A stretch of DNA of 64,000 nucleotides from Imbricaverruca yamaguchii (lineage: Eukaryota > Arthropoda > Thecostraca > Neoverrucidae): NCBI GenBank assembly GCA_034440575.1, contig JAOTOL010001605.1:1922501-1986500 (forward strand). Direction: 5' to 3'. The notes under the pieces are model-generated. The model saw nothing but the letters and a program-made list of their open reading frames with translations, was not told the origin of the DNA and did no database searches. The position numbers and the translations under genes were made by a program. Shown in pieces: positions 11,293-22,300 of this stretch. Each line of letters opens with the position of its first letter. Within the stretch, counting starts at the first letter, position 1.

Positions 11293-12840
11293 GGTTTCGG
11301 GACAAACGGCACGGCTCCGTGAAGTTCCGTCAGCTCGTGCAGTGACCACCAGTCGAGCTGCGATTGTGACGTCACCGGCGTAGGGGCAGCGTCGTCCGAA
11401 GGGCTGGGGGTCGCTCGGGTCGTGTCGCCTGCTGCTCAATTGTGCTAGCGTAGCCGCAGGTGTTCAATAGGCCGTCCGCTCTATTGACGCGCTGGTGTCG
11501 GGCGCGCAGTCAGCGTCAGCCAGGTCGGCTTGGGTTCTTATATTTGGTCGGGTTTTGCCAGTGGTGGTAGTTTTCCTCCTGCCGTGCATTTCACGCTGGC
11601 TTCGGTTGTGTTTGGTTCGCCGGTGACATACTGCCAGTCTCCCATGTCGGGGAACAGTTACTTTCCCGGCTCATTGCTGTCTGAGCGACTAATGAACTTC
11701 ATGATGAGCGGCAAGGGAATACAACGCAACATGGATCTTAGGGCTCATTCAGTGCGTGTTTGATGTATTAGGTCGGCGCATGTGCGTTCGGAAGGTAAAC
11801 TCACAATTGAGGAGAGAACGACGGAGTGTGCCACTGAGGGTACACATCCCAGTCAGCCACGATGCACCAGCGACGCAAATTCCAGAAAAGGAAGCGTGTC
11901 ATTGGTCAGACACGGATCCCTCAGTTCACTGTCGGATCAACTTCGCTGTTCTTTCACGGAGATTGGAAACAAGCGTTTTTTTTTTGTACGCAATCAGTTT
12001 GTATGTCGCACAACGAATATACCTTGGTAGGAAAGCCGACAGGAAATAGCCGATTAAGCGAGAGGCTCATCTCGGAGTCTGGAACACGCCGTATGGTTAG
12101 TCAGAAGTGCGTAGGATCAGAACTCGCCGTCACAGCCGCGAGTGATGAGTTGCGATGCGGTTCGATATCGAAACAGGTCAGGGAGACCTAGGGTAGTGGC
12201 AAGCAGAACACGCAAGTACAGTGGAATGCTCCTATTGCCAGCACACCGTTGCAGAGTCAGTCGATACGTGGTAAAATCCGGATAGCGTAATACACCGTGT
12301 TCAATAGTTGATAGCACATGGCAATTATCGCAATGACAATTACTGGTCTGTGGTGCTTTCAATTGTACACGAGTATCACTACAGTTGCTACCGCTGTTCT
12401 AATGCATCTAGCGCATGAGGGGAGCTACAAATGCGTATTTTATGCAGCTAGGAATTCGGAATTAATCATGAATGTTTTTTCTCATATTTTTCCAATAGCG
12501 TGAAGAAGTGCTCATGGGAAGTGACCTCTGTTGGGAATTTCTTCCAGGTGGTTCTCTGTCAAGTCGGGTCAGACCACATAAATGTGCTTGAATTGTCTGT
12601 GAAGAGCAGGGGTAGTGCCAATTCAGCCATATGCAATCCAATCAAAGGGACTACGTTTGTTCTGTGGCTTCGTGCTTCCGTCTGGCTGAAATAGCTCCGC
12701 TTGCTCTTCACTGCACGTATCTGGTGATAAAAGATGTGTTCGGTTGGAGACACTGGCAGGGTCATAATGAGAGTATGTGTCAGCGGGTCAGGCCTGAGTT
12801 GATGCTGCCAGAGTCGTCATCGCGCAGCCGACTGGTGACG
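11293..12840. other. No gene seen
   Basis: Unique DNA with short frames only. No splice sites bound a protein-like stretch. Confidence 0.5.
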
Positions 12841-12863
12841 GTGGACTATCGCCGGCTGGCTGG

Positions 12864-12890
12864 CGTCAGGTCAGGTCAGGTCAGGTGATC
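12864..12890. repeat. Tandem CAGGT hexamer-like run
   Basis: GTCAGGTCAGGTCAGGTCAGGTG: four head-to-tail AGGTCA-like half-sites. A shorter run is at 13318-13340. Confidence 0.6.
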
Positions 12891-13014
12891 GGCTGCCCTG
12901 CGCGCAGCGCCCCTGTCGGAAGAGGTACGGGTGGTGACCGACACGTGACAGCGTAGTCTGCGAGTTGAGATCCTGGCGCCGCTCGCAACAGGTGGCAGCA
13001 CCGTCACGTCATTT

Positions 13015-13200
13015 CAGGTTCTAGCGCCGCTTCCAGCAGGTGGCAGCACTGTTCGTGAGGTCAGGTTCCCGTGCGGCTTCCAGCAGGTGGCAGCACTGTT
13101 CGCGAGGTCAGGTTCCCGTTCGGCTTCCAGCAGGTGGCAGCACTGTTCGTGAGGTCAGGTTCCCGTGCTGCTCCCAGCAGGTGGCAGCACCACCTGTCAG
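13015..13200. repeat. 47-bp minisatellite (GCTTCCAGCAGGTGGCAGCA)
   Basis: Four units at a 47-bp spacing containing GTTCGTGAGGTCAGGTTCCCG. Weaker outlying copies extend to about 12980 and 13375. Confidence 0.85.
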
Positions 13201-13417
13201 TCCAGGCCCCGGCAGCTCTGAGCAGGTTGCGCCGCCGGACCAGCTCGGCTCCTGGCATGGGAGGCAGGTGTCAGGCAGTTTGTTCAGATTCGATGTCGCT
13301 CAGCAGGTGTTGGCAATGCAGGTCAGGTCAGGTCGGGCACGGGCGTCACCCGGTAGGTGGCAGCACGTGATCGGCTCAGGGTCCGGCTGGACCGGCGCTC
13401 GTGTGTCCACAGCCAGC

Positions 13418-13525
13418 GGCGGGCTGGCGGCGGGCTGGGGCGCAGCTGCAGCGGCGGGCTGGCGGCGGGCTGGGGCGCAGCTGCAGCGGCGGGCTGGCGG
13501 CGGGCTGGGGCGCAGCTGCAGCGTG
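13418..13525. repeat. 35-bp minisatellite (GGGCTGGCGGCGGGCTGGGG)
   Basis: Three units at 35-bp spacing, each ending CGCAGCTGCAGCGG. Confidence 0.9.
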
Positions 13526-14850
13526 CATTAGAGCACGGGTGGGCCACGGCTGAGTTCGTCACGAGCCACAGCGAGCTCCCAGGGCGGGACCAGCTGACCA
13601 GCCCCGCACCCAGTCACTGTACAGCACCTGACACCGCCAGCCGGGCGACCGCCGCCTCCTACTCCGCGCCGCCGGCGGTGCACCGGCGCAGGTGCATCAC
13701 CGGAGCGCGTCCTCACCGCGCCAGAGTCGGCCATATCCACAGCAGCGCGTGGCGCTGGCGAGGCTCGTCACTCGGCGTCGTGTGCTGTCGAGTCGGCACC
13801 GCCGCCGGCCGACTGTGTGTGGAGGTGCGGCGTGACGGCGGTGCTTGTGTGTCCGTGCGCCGCGGTAAATGTGTAGCCACGCGTCACGACGGTCCAATGT
13901 GCGGGGTAGTCTTCGTATTAGTACATGAATACACTTTGTGATAAAGGTTGGTTTTGTCTTCGAGAAAACTCTGTGCAACTGCAAAGCACCACACGCCGTG
14001 TGTAATCGTTGCAAGTATCAGAGTTATTTGCGTTTGCACCGAGACAACCCGAAAAATGTAAAGTGCTTTCAGTCCAGTGCCTTGGGATGTCATATATTGT
14101 ACACTCATTCGGTATGCTTCAACAGCGAACGCGTCACGAGCAGTTTGATATGAATATCCATCAGTTGCACCGGGGCAGCACGATCATATGACAAGCAAAA
14201 CGGCAAGCAAAGACAGCATGTGTGAATGTGAGAAGGCTGAGCTGCCGTACCTACTGTGAATTTTATGAAAGCCATCCGCAGTGCGGCTTCGGCACCATCC
14301 ACCATTGGTTTTGACTGCAACGGAATTGCCGCAGAAGATGGCCAGCCGTCATAATCATAAGCGAACCGGGGGGTGGTCACATCGACGTACACGAATCAGC
14401 GCCAGTTTCTGGTGCCTGACACGAGGCAGCGGCGCACGAGCAGCACGGACTTGGCAAACAAAGTGGCATTGCACTGGCATCGAGGCCACAACGTTGAACG
14501 TCAACGCAAGCGAAGTACACCAACACAAACAACCAAACGGTATTTAAAGCTCTTGTACGGCACGATATTGCACTTCATGGGTATGAATCAACACGGCGAC
14601 CGGGCACAAACTTTGGCGCTCCGGTCAGCAGGCTCTACCACACCCGCAGCTTCCCTGCCACAATGAGATCGCTGGTTTGTCCCGCGACACGACTTTGCGT
14701 CCCTCGCGGCAGGGTGATATGACTGCACCACGCTCCTCCCTCCCACGTGAGACGTCCCTCTTCGAGTGGTGATGCTTTCGGAGACAGCATGCTCCTCTGG
14801 AGATGCCAAGGAAGCATCTCACGTGCTTGCTGCCGCTCCGAAAGACATCA
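13526..14850. other. No convincing gene
   Basis: A GC-rich stretch at 13560-13760 has open frames on both strands but no splice-supported reading; the remainder is unique AT-balanced DNA. Confidence 0.45.
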
Positions 14851-14859
14851 CATTGACTC

Positions 14860-15190
14860 TGTTGATGCTCTGAAAGACATCACACTAGCTCTGGTGATGC
14901 CCTGGGAGACATCACACTAGCTCTGGTGATGCCCTGGGAGACATCACACTAGCTCTGGTGATGCCCTGGGAGACATCACACTAGCTCTGGTGATGCCCTG
15001 GGAGACATCACACTAGCTCTGGTGATGCCCTGGGAGACATCACACTAGCTCTGGTGATGCCCTGGGAGACTTCGCACTCGTCGTGGTGATGCCCTGGGAG
15101 ACTTCGCGCTGGTCGTGGTGATGCTCTGAAAGATGCCACGCTGGCTATGGTGATGTTCTGGGAGACGCCACGCTGGCTCTGATGATGCCT
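14860..15190. repeat. 32-bp minisatellite just 3' of the THSD1-like stop codon
   Basis: About nine units of CCTGGGAGACATCACACTAG followed by CTCTGGTGATGC at 32-bp spacing, more diverged from 15060 on. It starts about 110 bp beyond the stop codon and so probably lies in the 3' UTR or just outside it. Confidence 0.85.
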
Positions 15191-15296
15191 GACATCTGCG
15201 CAAACGAGTAGTCGTGGCTCGTAGTCTCGGCTGCTTGTAGCAGTACCACCGGCTAGTCTCCGTCTATGCACCTGCAGTTCACACAGCCACAAATCA

Positions 15297-16158
15297 TCAG
15301 TCCTTGTCCTCCTTTATGCTCGCATCCTCTTCATCTGTATCGTCAGCAAACTGAATGTCGCCGACCACTTCGCCCACCTCTGTCGCGCTGTCTGTGACGT
15401 CGCCGGCGATATCGGTGGCCTCCGTGGCCGGCTCGGTGGCGTCCGTCCTGAAGCTGGAGGTCAGCTCGGTCAGCTCGAGCTCGGCGGTGGGCGTGGCGTC
15501 GTCGTAGTCGTAGGCGCACAGGCTGAGCTGCAACGGGTCCATGGCGAAGTAGGAGCCGGGCGCCAGCCGCGCGTTGGCCACGTTGTAGTCGTAGTAGTCG
15601 AGCTCCAGCTCCTGCTCGTGCGCCGAGCTGAGCGCCGCCGTCGACGCCGCGCTGAGCGCCGACGCGGAACCGAGCGCCGACGCCGAGCCGGCCGGCTTCA
15701 GCGTCTCGTCGGAGGCGGAGCGCACGCGCAGCCGGCGCCGGTTCTCGCGCTCCTTGCGCCGCTTCGAGTCGGCCTTGGTGTGCTGGCGGTACTTGGCCGT
15801 CGCCTCGGGCGAGTCGTCCGGCGAGTCGGCGGCGCGCGGCGGCGCGCGCCGCGCCTTCAGCGGCGGCTGCGAGCGGTGCGACAGCGGCCGCAGCGGGATC
15901 AGCTGGACGGGCGGCCGGCGCGCGCCCGGCGAGCCCGGCAGGGAGCCGCCAGACGCGCGGCTGGCGCGCTGCCAGTCGCCCAGCAGGGCGGTCCGGTCGC
16001 AGCTGGAGGTGCGGTGGTGGGCCGGCGGCCGCCGCCGGCGCGGCCAGCGCAGCCGCAGCACCACCGTCGACTCGGCCACCGACGTCACGGACGTGCCACG
16101 TGACGCGCTCACGCCGCCGCCGGCGGCGGCTCCTCTGGCGCTGTACAGCGTCTCACAG
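15297..16158 (-). CDS. THSD1-like exon 8: cytoplasmic tail and stop
   Basis: Acceptor GTGTGTTCCAG; its first base completes AG from exon 7 to a serine codon, giving SCETLYSARG and then an open frame of 286 further codons to the TGA at 15297-15299. The tail is arginine- and serine-rich with a basic run around KADSKRRKERENRRR, a tyrosine cluster (ELDYYDYNVAN and CAYDYDDATP) and an acidic C-terminus ending KEDKD. No kinase or adaptor domain is seen; it looks intrinsically disordered. A plus-strand frame across it is an arginine-rich shadow. Confidence 0.75.
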
Positions 16159-16262
16159 CTGGAACACACCGAGACGGCCTTACGTGACGACGTATAGATG
16201 ATAGACGATAAAGAGACTGTAAGACTGTTCACTGGATAATATCGATAATACCAACCCTCGAC

Positions 16263-16325
<63 letters not shown>

Positions 16326-19300
16326 GTTATATATATTAATATTTATTTGTTTATTTATATCTACATGCATGCATATATCACCGCTACATTGGAGGCGTGT
16401 AATATGAACAAAATCAACATTGTATCATCATACAGTGTTGATTTCGTCATACTATATTACACTGTGTATTAACGATTATGCTGTTATGTGCTAAGATGCA
16501 ACGGTCATACTGTAATTAACGATGTGTACCGGAGTTCTTTCGGTGCATTTGCCATGATCCATCACAACTGGAACAATCCGTGTGATGGGGAGCATCACAC
16601 AAGCGGGGCACGACATCGGCGCGTCGTCATAGTCATACAGCTGACGAGGAGCAGGCTTCTCGTCACACAGCTGACGAGGAGCAGGCTTCTCGATATGGTT
16701 GATCACGTGGCTCTCTCACACAGCTGAAGCTTCGAATGGTGATCGTGTGGCTCCACGCTGAGCCGCGCCTGCACCAGCGCCGGCCAGTGTGTGCTGACCT
16801 GACGGACCGGGCCGTGACGGGCCGCGTCCTCCAGGCGTGCCAGGACGCGGCCGCCACCAGCGCCAACAGCAGGGCGATGGTGACGATGCCGAAGATGCTG
16901 AGCCCCGGCCGGCTGGTCCAGGCCGGCGTGGCAGCCGCAGCTGGCCGGACGCTCCGAGCTGCCCGGCAGACATCAGGCGTCAGACGTCAGGCGTCAGACG
17001 TCAGGCGTCAGACGTCAGGCGTCAGACGTCAGGCGTCAGACGTCAGGCGTCAGACGTCAGACGTCAGACGTCAGGCGTCAGACGTCAGGCGTCAGACATC
17101 AGACATCAGACGTCAGACATCAGACGTCAGACGTCAGACGTCAGACGTCAGACGTCAGACGTCAGACGTCAGACGTCAGACGTCCATCGTCAGTGGTCAC
17201 TGACGATGAGGGGATGTTGAGGATGGAAGGGAGCACTGCCGCCGAGTCTGCCTTGAGTAGTGTCACTGGGATGCCGGCCGGTGACACATTTCCAGACTGG
17301 GCACCTCCGCGGTGGGGGATGCAGCTGGACAGGCGTGGGCGGTGGGCCGATTGGCGGTGAGCGGATTGGCGGTGACCGGATTGGTGGTGTTTGGACAGGC
17401 GTGGGCGTCAATGTCATGTGACAATCAGTTGCGTCAATGGCGCATGTGGAAATGGCGTGCAAGCCGGTGTTTCTCAGAAATTTGTGTGATGTATCACCAA
17501 TCATAATGGAATCAACGAATCGATTAAACAATCTGGTATTCACAGAAACTCGTTTGAAGTCACAACATAGCAATCATTCGAACTGACAGAACCATGTATA
17601 AGTGTGCATTAAGTCTACTCTTTAGTGGCGACAGTTCACAATCTCGCACATACGAATCTGAGCATCAAGCATCGAGAAAGTGCAGCAAGTCTTCGTTGTA
17701 CGTCGTGAAATTGTCACAATCGAACAAAAATATATATGGTAAAGAGCTCCCTAGTCATGGATTCCCCACCATTGGGGTCGGACCGTGTATGTAAAAATAG
17801 ATAACCAACACAAAATGAGTAGTTGCGCTAATATATCATGAAGAATATGTATATGCTCCAGTGAGCTTCACCTCTCCATCAATGGGTCCGTTTATTGGAC
17901 GAATGGATTATGTAGACTATCCAATTTGGTACCTCGTTTTAATCCGCCGTAGCGTTTGGACGAACCGCCGTCATCCCCTTGAGAGAACGTCTAGTGAAGC
18001 CCGTCAACTGGCGACTCGTCTTTCTTGCCACAAAATCTCGGAAAAGGCCCTGAAACGGCACTGCCACCACCACATCGAGATAAATCCCCTGTGACACCCT
18101 CTAAATCTGTCACATCTGATCCCCCCCAGGCAAGACTTTCGAACCGCCCTTGGATCATCACAAAGTTCTCTGAATCGACCGCATCCACCCTCGTCCCCAC
18201 TTTAGCACAATTATCTGGTGACGGCCCTGAATGAGCACCTTCACCAACCTTAGAAATCCGTTATGTCACTCCTGGATCAGCACCTCAACCACCCGTGAAA
18301 ACTTCCTGTTAACACGATTTTACCTTGTTTTATTGACATTTGTGTAAAATTATAGCATGCAATTAGCTGCAGTCAAACAAGTGACATCTGTTGGTTCTGT
18401 GCATTAAATATGGTGGAAAACTGGCAATTTAGGTGGTTTTCTAGTCAGCGATGTAAACAGGCTGAAACAATGTTTGTCTTGTGTTGGGATTGATGCGCAG
18501 GGGAAATATGGATCAGGCTAAAAGAGGAGAACATGTGTCCGATGTATTTACTTATCTATGTTGTATTATAACTAATTTTCACCACAAATATTCCGTGGCA
18601 CGCACTACTTACACGCATGGATAAACAATGTTTACCCAGACGGCCCATGAAAACCGCACCCTGGGGTTGAGGAGGGTATGGCATTATTTTGGAAATTTCT
18701 TATTGAACGTAAAAGCGTCGTAAGGTAAGAATGGACAGAAAAACCCTCATATTCCTCTCAACCGTCTTGCGCTGGCGGGGTACCTGCCCCTAGAAATGTA
18801 TTCAATGAAAACTAGCCACATTTCGATGTACATAGCTAATGTTGCCAATATTTTTGCCTTCAGTTATAAGTTTCAAATAAAATATATGCTCATCAACCAC
18901 GGCACCCCAGTACAAGCTCATTAACTATGTGCAATTACTCTGGTAAGAAGATGCTAAGAAGGTACAGATGACTTTCACCATCCATTGCCATGATCCTCCC
19001 CATAGTTAGGCCTCCCCGACTACCTGCACAGTGCTCATCTTGGACACTTCCGTCGTGTTTTCTGACAGCCTGCCAGTGATCAGCCGTGCCTCCCTGCCAT
19101 ATTCCGATCACGTATCGCTGATTATTGATGTCAAAATCGATGTGCTTTAATACAGACAACTTCGCTGGATATCGGACAGTCCCAACATCGGACAGTCCCA
19201 ACATCGGACAGTCCCAAGATCGGACAGTCCCAACATCGGACAGTCCCAACATCGGACAGTCCCATCATCGGACAGTCCCAACATCGGACAGTCCCAACAT

Positions 19301-22300
19301 CGGACAGTCCCAAGATCGGACAGTCCCAACATCGGACAGTCTCAATGTACTGCAGCGGTGGTGGTTCACCTCCGCCTACGAAGGGAAAAGAGTGGGCGAC
19401 GCTAGTGCTGCAAGTACGCGGCGCAGATGCAGCTGGCATGTCGACCTCATTCAACATAGAGCTACGGGGGGAGTGTAATAACGGGGCATAGAAGTGGGAC
19501 GCCTAATTGCACCCCTGTTCGCTGTCATGGTCTCTAAATGTTCCGGAGTAAACTGATAAGTTCGCATCCCGAGCCCCTATCAGACCAGCTCACCTGCGGC
19601 CACCACCGACGCCACGAACTCGCCAAGCTAGGCGACCCCCTCCCATCCACCCCCGAGCCCGAAACCCTTTCAGACCAGCTCACCCACGGTCACCACCGAC
19701 GCCACAAACTCCCCAAGCTAGGCGACCCCCTCCCCCCGAGCCCGAAACCCTTTCAGACCAGCTCACCTACGGCCACCACCGACGCCACAAACTCGCCAAG
19801 CTAGGCGACCCCCTCCTCCCCCGATCCCGAACCCCTTTCAGACCAGCTCACCTACGGCCACCACCGACGCCACAAACTCGCCACGCCAGGCGGCCGGCCC
19901 GCCCGTCGACACGTAGCGCAGCACCAGGCAGCTGCCGTGCGACGTCACCGACGGGGGCAGAGCGGCGCCGCGGCCGTCCAGCAGCAGGTCCGAGTTGGAG
20001 AAGGCGCCGTCGCGCGCCTGCAGCCGCTCCCGGCCGCCGCTCATCGAGAAGTAGGAGAACTGCAGCCGGAGCCGGCTGACGTCCGTGGTCTGGCGACGAG
20101 ACGGGACTGGTCAGCTGGACTGACTCGGGTGGTCTGTTGAGACGGGACTGGTCAGCTGGACTGGCCGTCACAAGTACAGGCTCGGGTGGTCTGTTGAGAC
20201 GGGACTGGTCAGCTGGACTGGCCGTCACAAGTACAGGCTCAGGTGGTCTGTTGAGACGGGACTGGTCAGCTGGACTGGTCAGCTAGACTGGCCGTCACAA
20301 GTACAGGCTCAGGTGGTCTGTTGACGAGACGGGACTGGTCAGCTGGACTGGTCAGCTGGTCTGGCCGTCACAAGTACAGGCTCGGGTGGTCTGTTGAGAC
20401 GGGACTGGTCGGCGGGACTGGTCAGCTGGACTGGATGTCACAAGTACAGGCTCGGGTGGTCTGTTGAGACGGGACTGGTCGGCGGGACTGGTCAGCTAGA
20501 CTGGCCGTCACAAGTACAGGCTCAGGTGGTCTGTTGACGAGACGGGACTGGTCAGCTGGACTGGCCGTCACAAGTACAGGCTCGGGTGGTCTGTTGACGA
20601 GACGGGACTGGTCAGCTGGACTGGCCGTCACAAGTACAGGCTCGAGTGGTCTGTTGAGACGGGACTGGTCAGCTGGACTGGCCGTCACAACTACAGGCTG
20701 GGGTGGTCTGTTGAGACAGGACTGGTCATCTGGACTGGCCGTCACAACTACAGGCTGGGGTGGTCTGTTGAGACAGGACTGGTCATCTGGACTGGCCGTC
20801 ACAACTACAGGCTCAGGTGGTCTGCCTACAAGGTTCTTATTTGTCAAAATACGTTTCTTATTTTCCTGCACGGTCGCGAAGATTAAACGCAATTGCGTGC
20901 ATATCCTCACTGGCTGCCAGGAGAGCGAAGTTCTCGCCGATCAGCAGTTTTCCTACCGCGGTGACGTGTCCAATTACGTGGCTGGAGCTTGGGGGGGTGA
21001 GGGGGGGAGTCACTCCTGCCATAAGTCATAGGCAAACTCCTGCCCTCTCTCGTCGGGCACATATTGTGACGTTATAGCGGCTTATGTTGGTAGGTACAAA
21101 AACGAGGCCTACCCATGCAATAGAACAGTCATCGCAGCTCCTTATATCATGTGACGTTCCTCACGACGCATCTTCCGCACCTTGATTGATGTGCACGCCG
21201 CTCACATGGGCATGCAAATGCTGAGAATGACGCGTTCAATGTTCGGGTCGACGTCGGGCGTGGGAATTTTCCGTCTGCCTAGATTTCTTTTGATGGATGG
21301 CTTGTTCAAATTAACAACAGCAGCTGTCAGTTTTGGGTGCCGCACATGACGTATGTGAGACTTGCCGTGTCCATGCGGACACATAATGATACAACATTAC
21401 ACGTCTGATTTCGCCGATAATGATGGGCTGCCGTCAAGGTTACCGTCCCATAATTAATTGTGGGACTACGTACGTGATTGAAGCCCGTACATCCCAATTC
21501 CGCGGCCAACCGGCGAAACAGTGTGCGCGGCGCCATTAGCCGTGAATGTGCATAAAGTGTGTCGTGAACCAACCAATAAACGAAGCCCGTATAGGCTGGC
21601 TCTAGGGCAGACAAGGAGGCGAGACAATGTGGTGACCTGACCTGACTGTTCAGGGGCTGACGCTGCGACATGGTCATAGCTCATGACGTCAGCATATCAT
21701 TGCTCCTTACTGCCGCCAGTGGCCAGGTTCTGTGGCATGAGCAGAGCTCATGAAGTCGTTGTAGCACTACTCCTTACCACCAGATGCCGGCGCCGTCACA
21801 TGGTCGGATGATGTTGATGTCATCGCAACCTTACTTATTAAAATCAAATTATTATTAAAACTTACTTATTAAAATATGTGCTGTGACATGGTCGGGTGTG
21901 ACGTCATTGCAACTTTGTTTTCTACCACCAGCGATCGATGCTGCAGCATGGCCTGGGAGGTGTGACGTCACTGTGGCCTAACTTGATACCGTCAGAAGCC
22001 GGTGCTGTCACACAAAGCGAGGCCATCAGCCGTCGCGCCCTGACACAGAGCCGCCGGCGGCTGCTGCCGGCGCAGAGCCAGAGGTCACCGCACCACCGAA
22101 CTGTGGCCCGCTGTCGTCTCCGGGGTCTGTGACGGGGCGCGGTCGGCGGGCGTGACGTCACCGTGACCTCACCTCGAACCGCCAGAGGCCGACGCCGCGG
22201 CAGCGGCGCGCCGACGACGCCAGCGTGTAGTTCTGGCCCAGCGACAGTATGACGTCACAGCCGCATCGGCAGGTGGGGCTGGCCGGCGCGGCGGCCGCTG

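Noticed and set aside
10636..11383. Glutamine/serine-rich protein of up to 292 codons
   Set aside because: All three plus frames are open through the CAG-step array; no flanking coding evidence.
11862..12191. Plus-strand frame starting MHQRRKFQKRKRVIGQ
   Set aside because: A short basic start followed by unpatterned sequence and a poly-T run; no family recognised and no splice context.
13528..13941. GC-rich open frames on both strands
   Set aside because: No splice-bounded, domain-bearing reading; both strands are equally open.
15618..16197. Plus-strand arginine-rich frames opposite exon 8
   Set aside because: Shadow of the cytoplasmic-tail exon.
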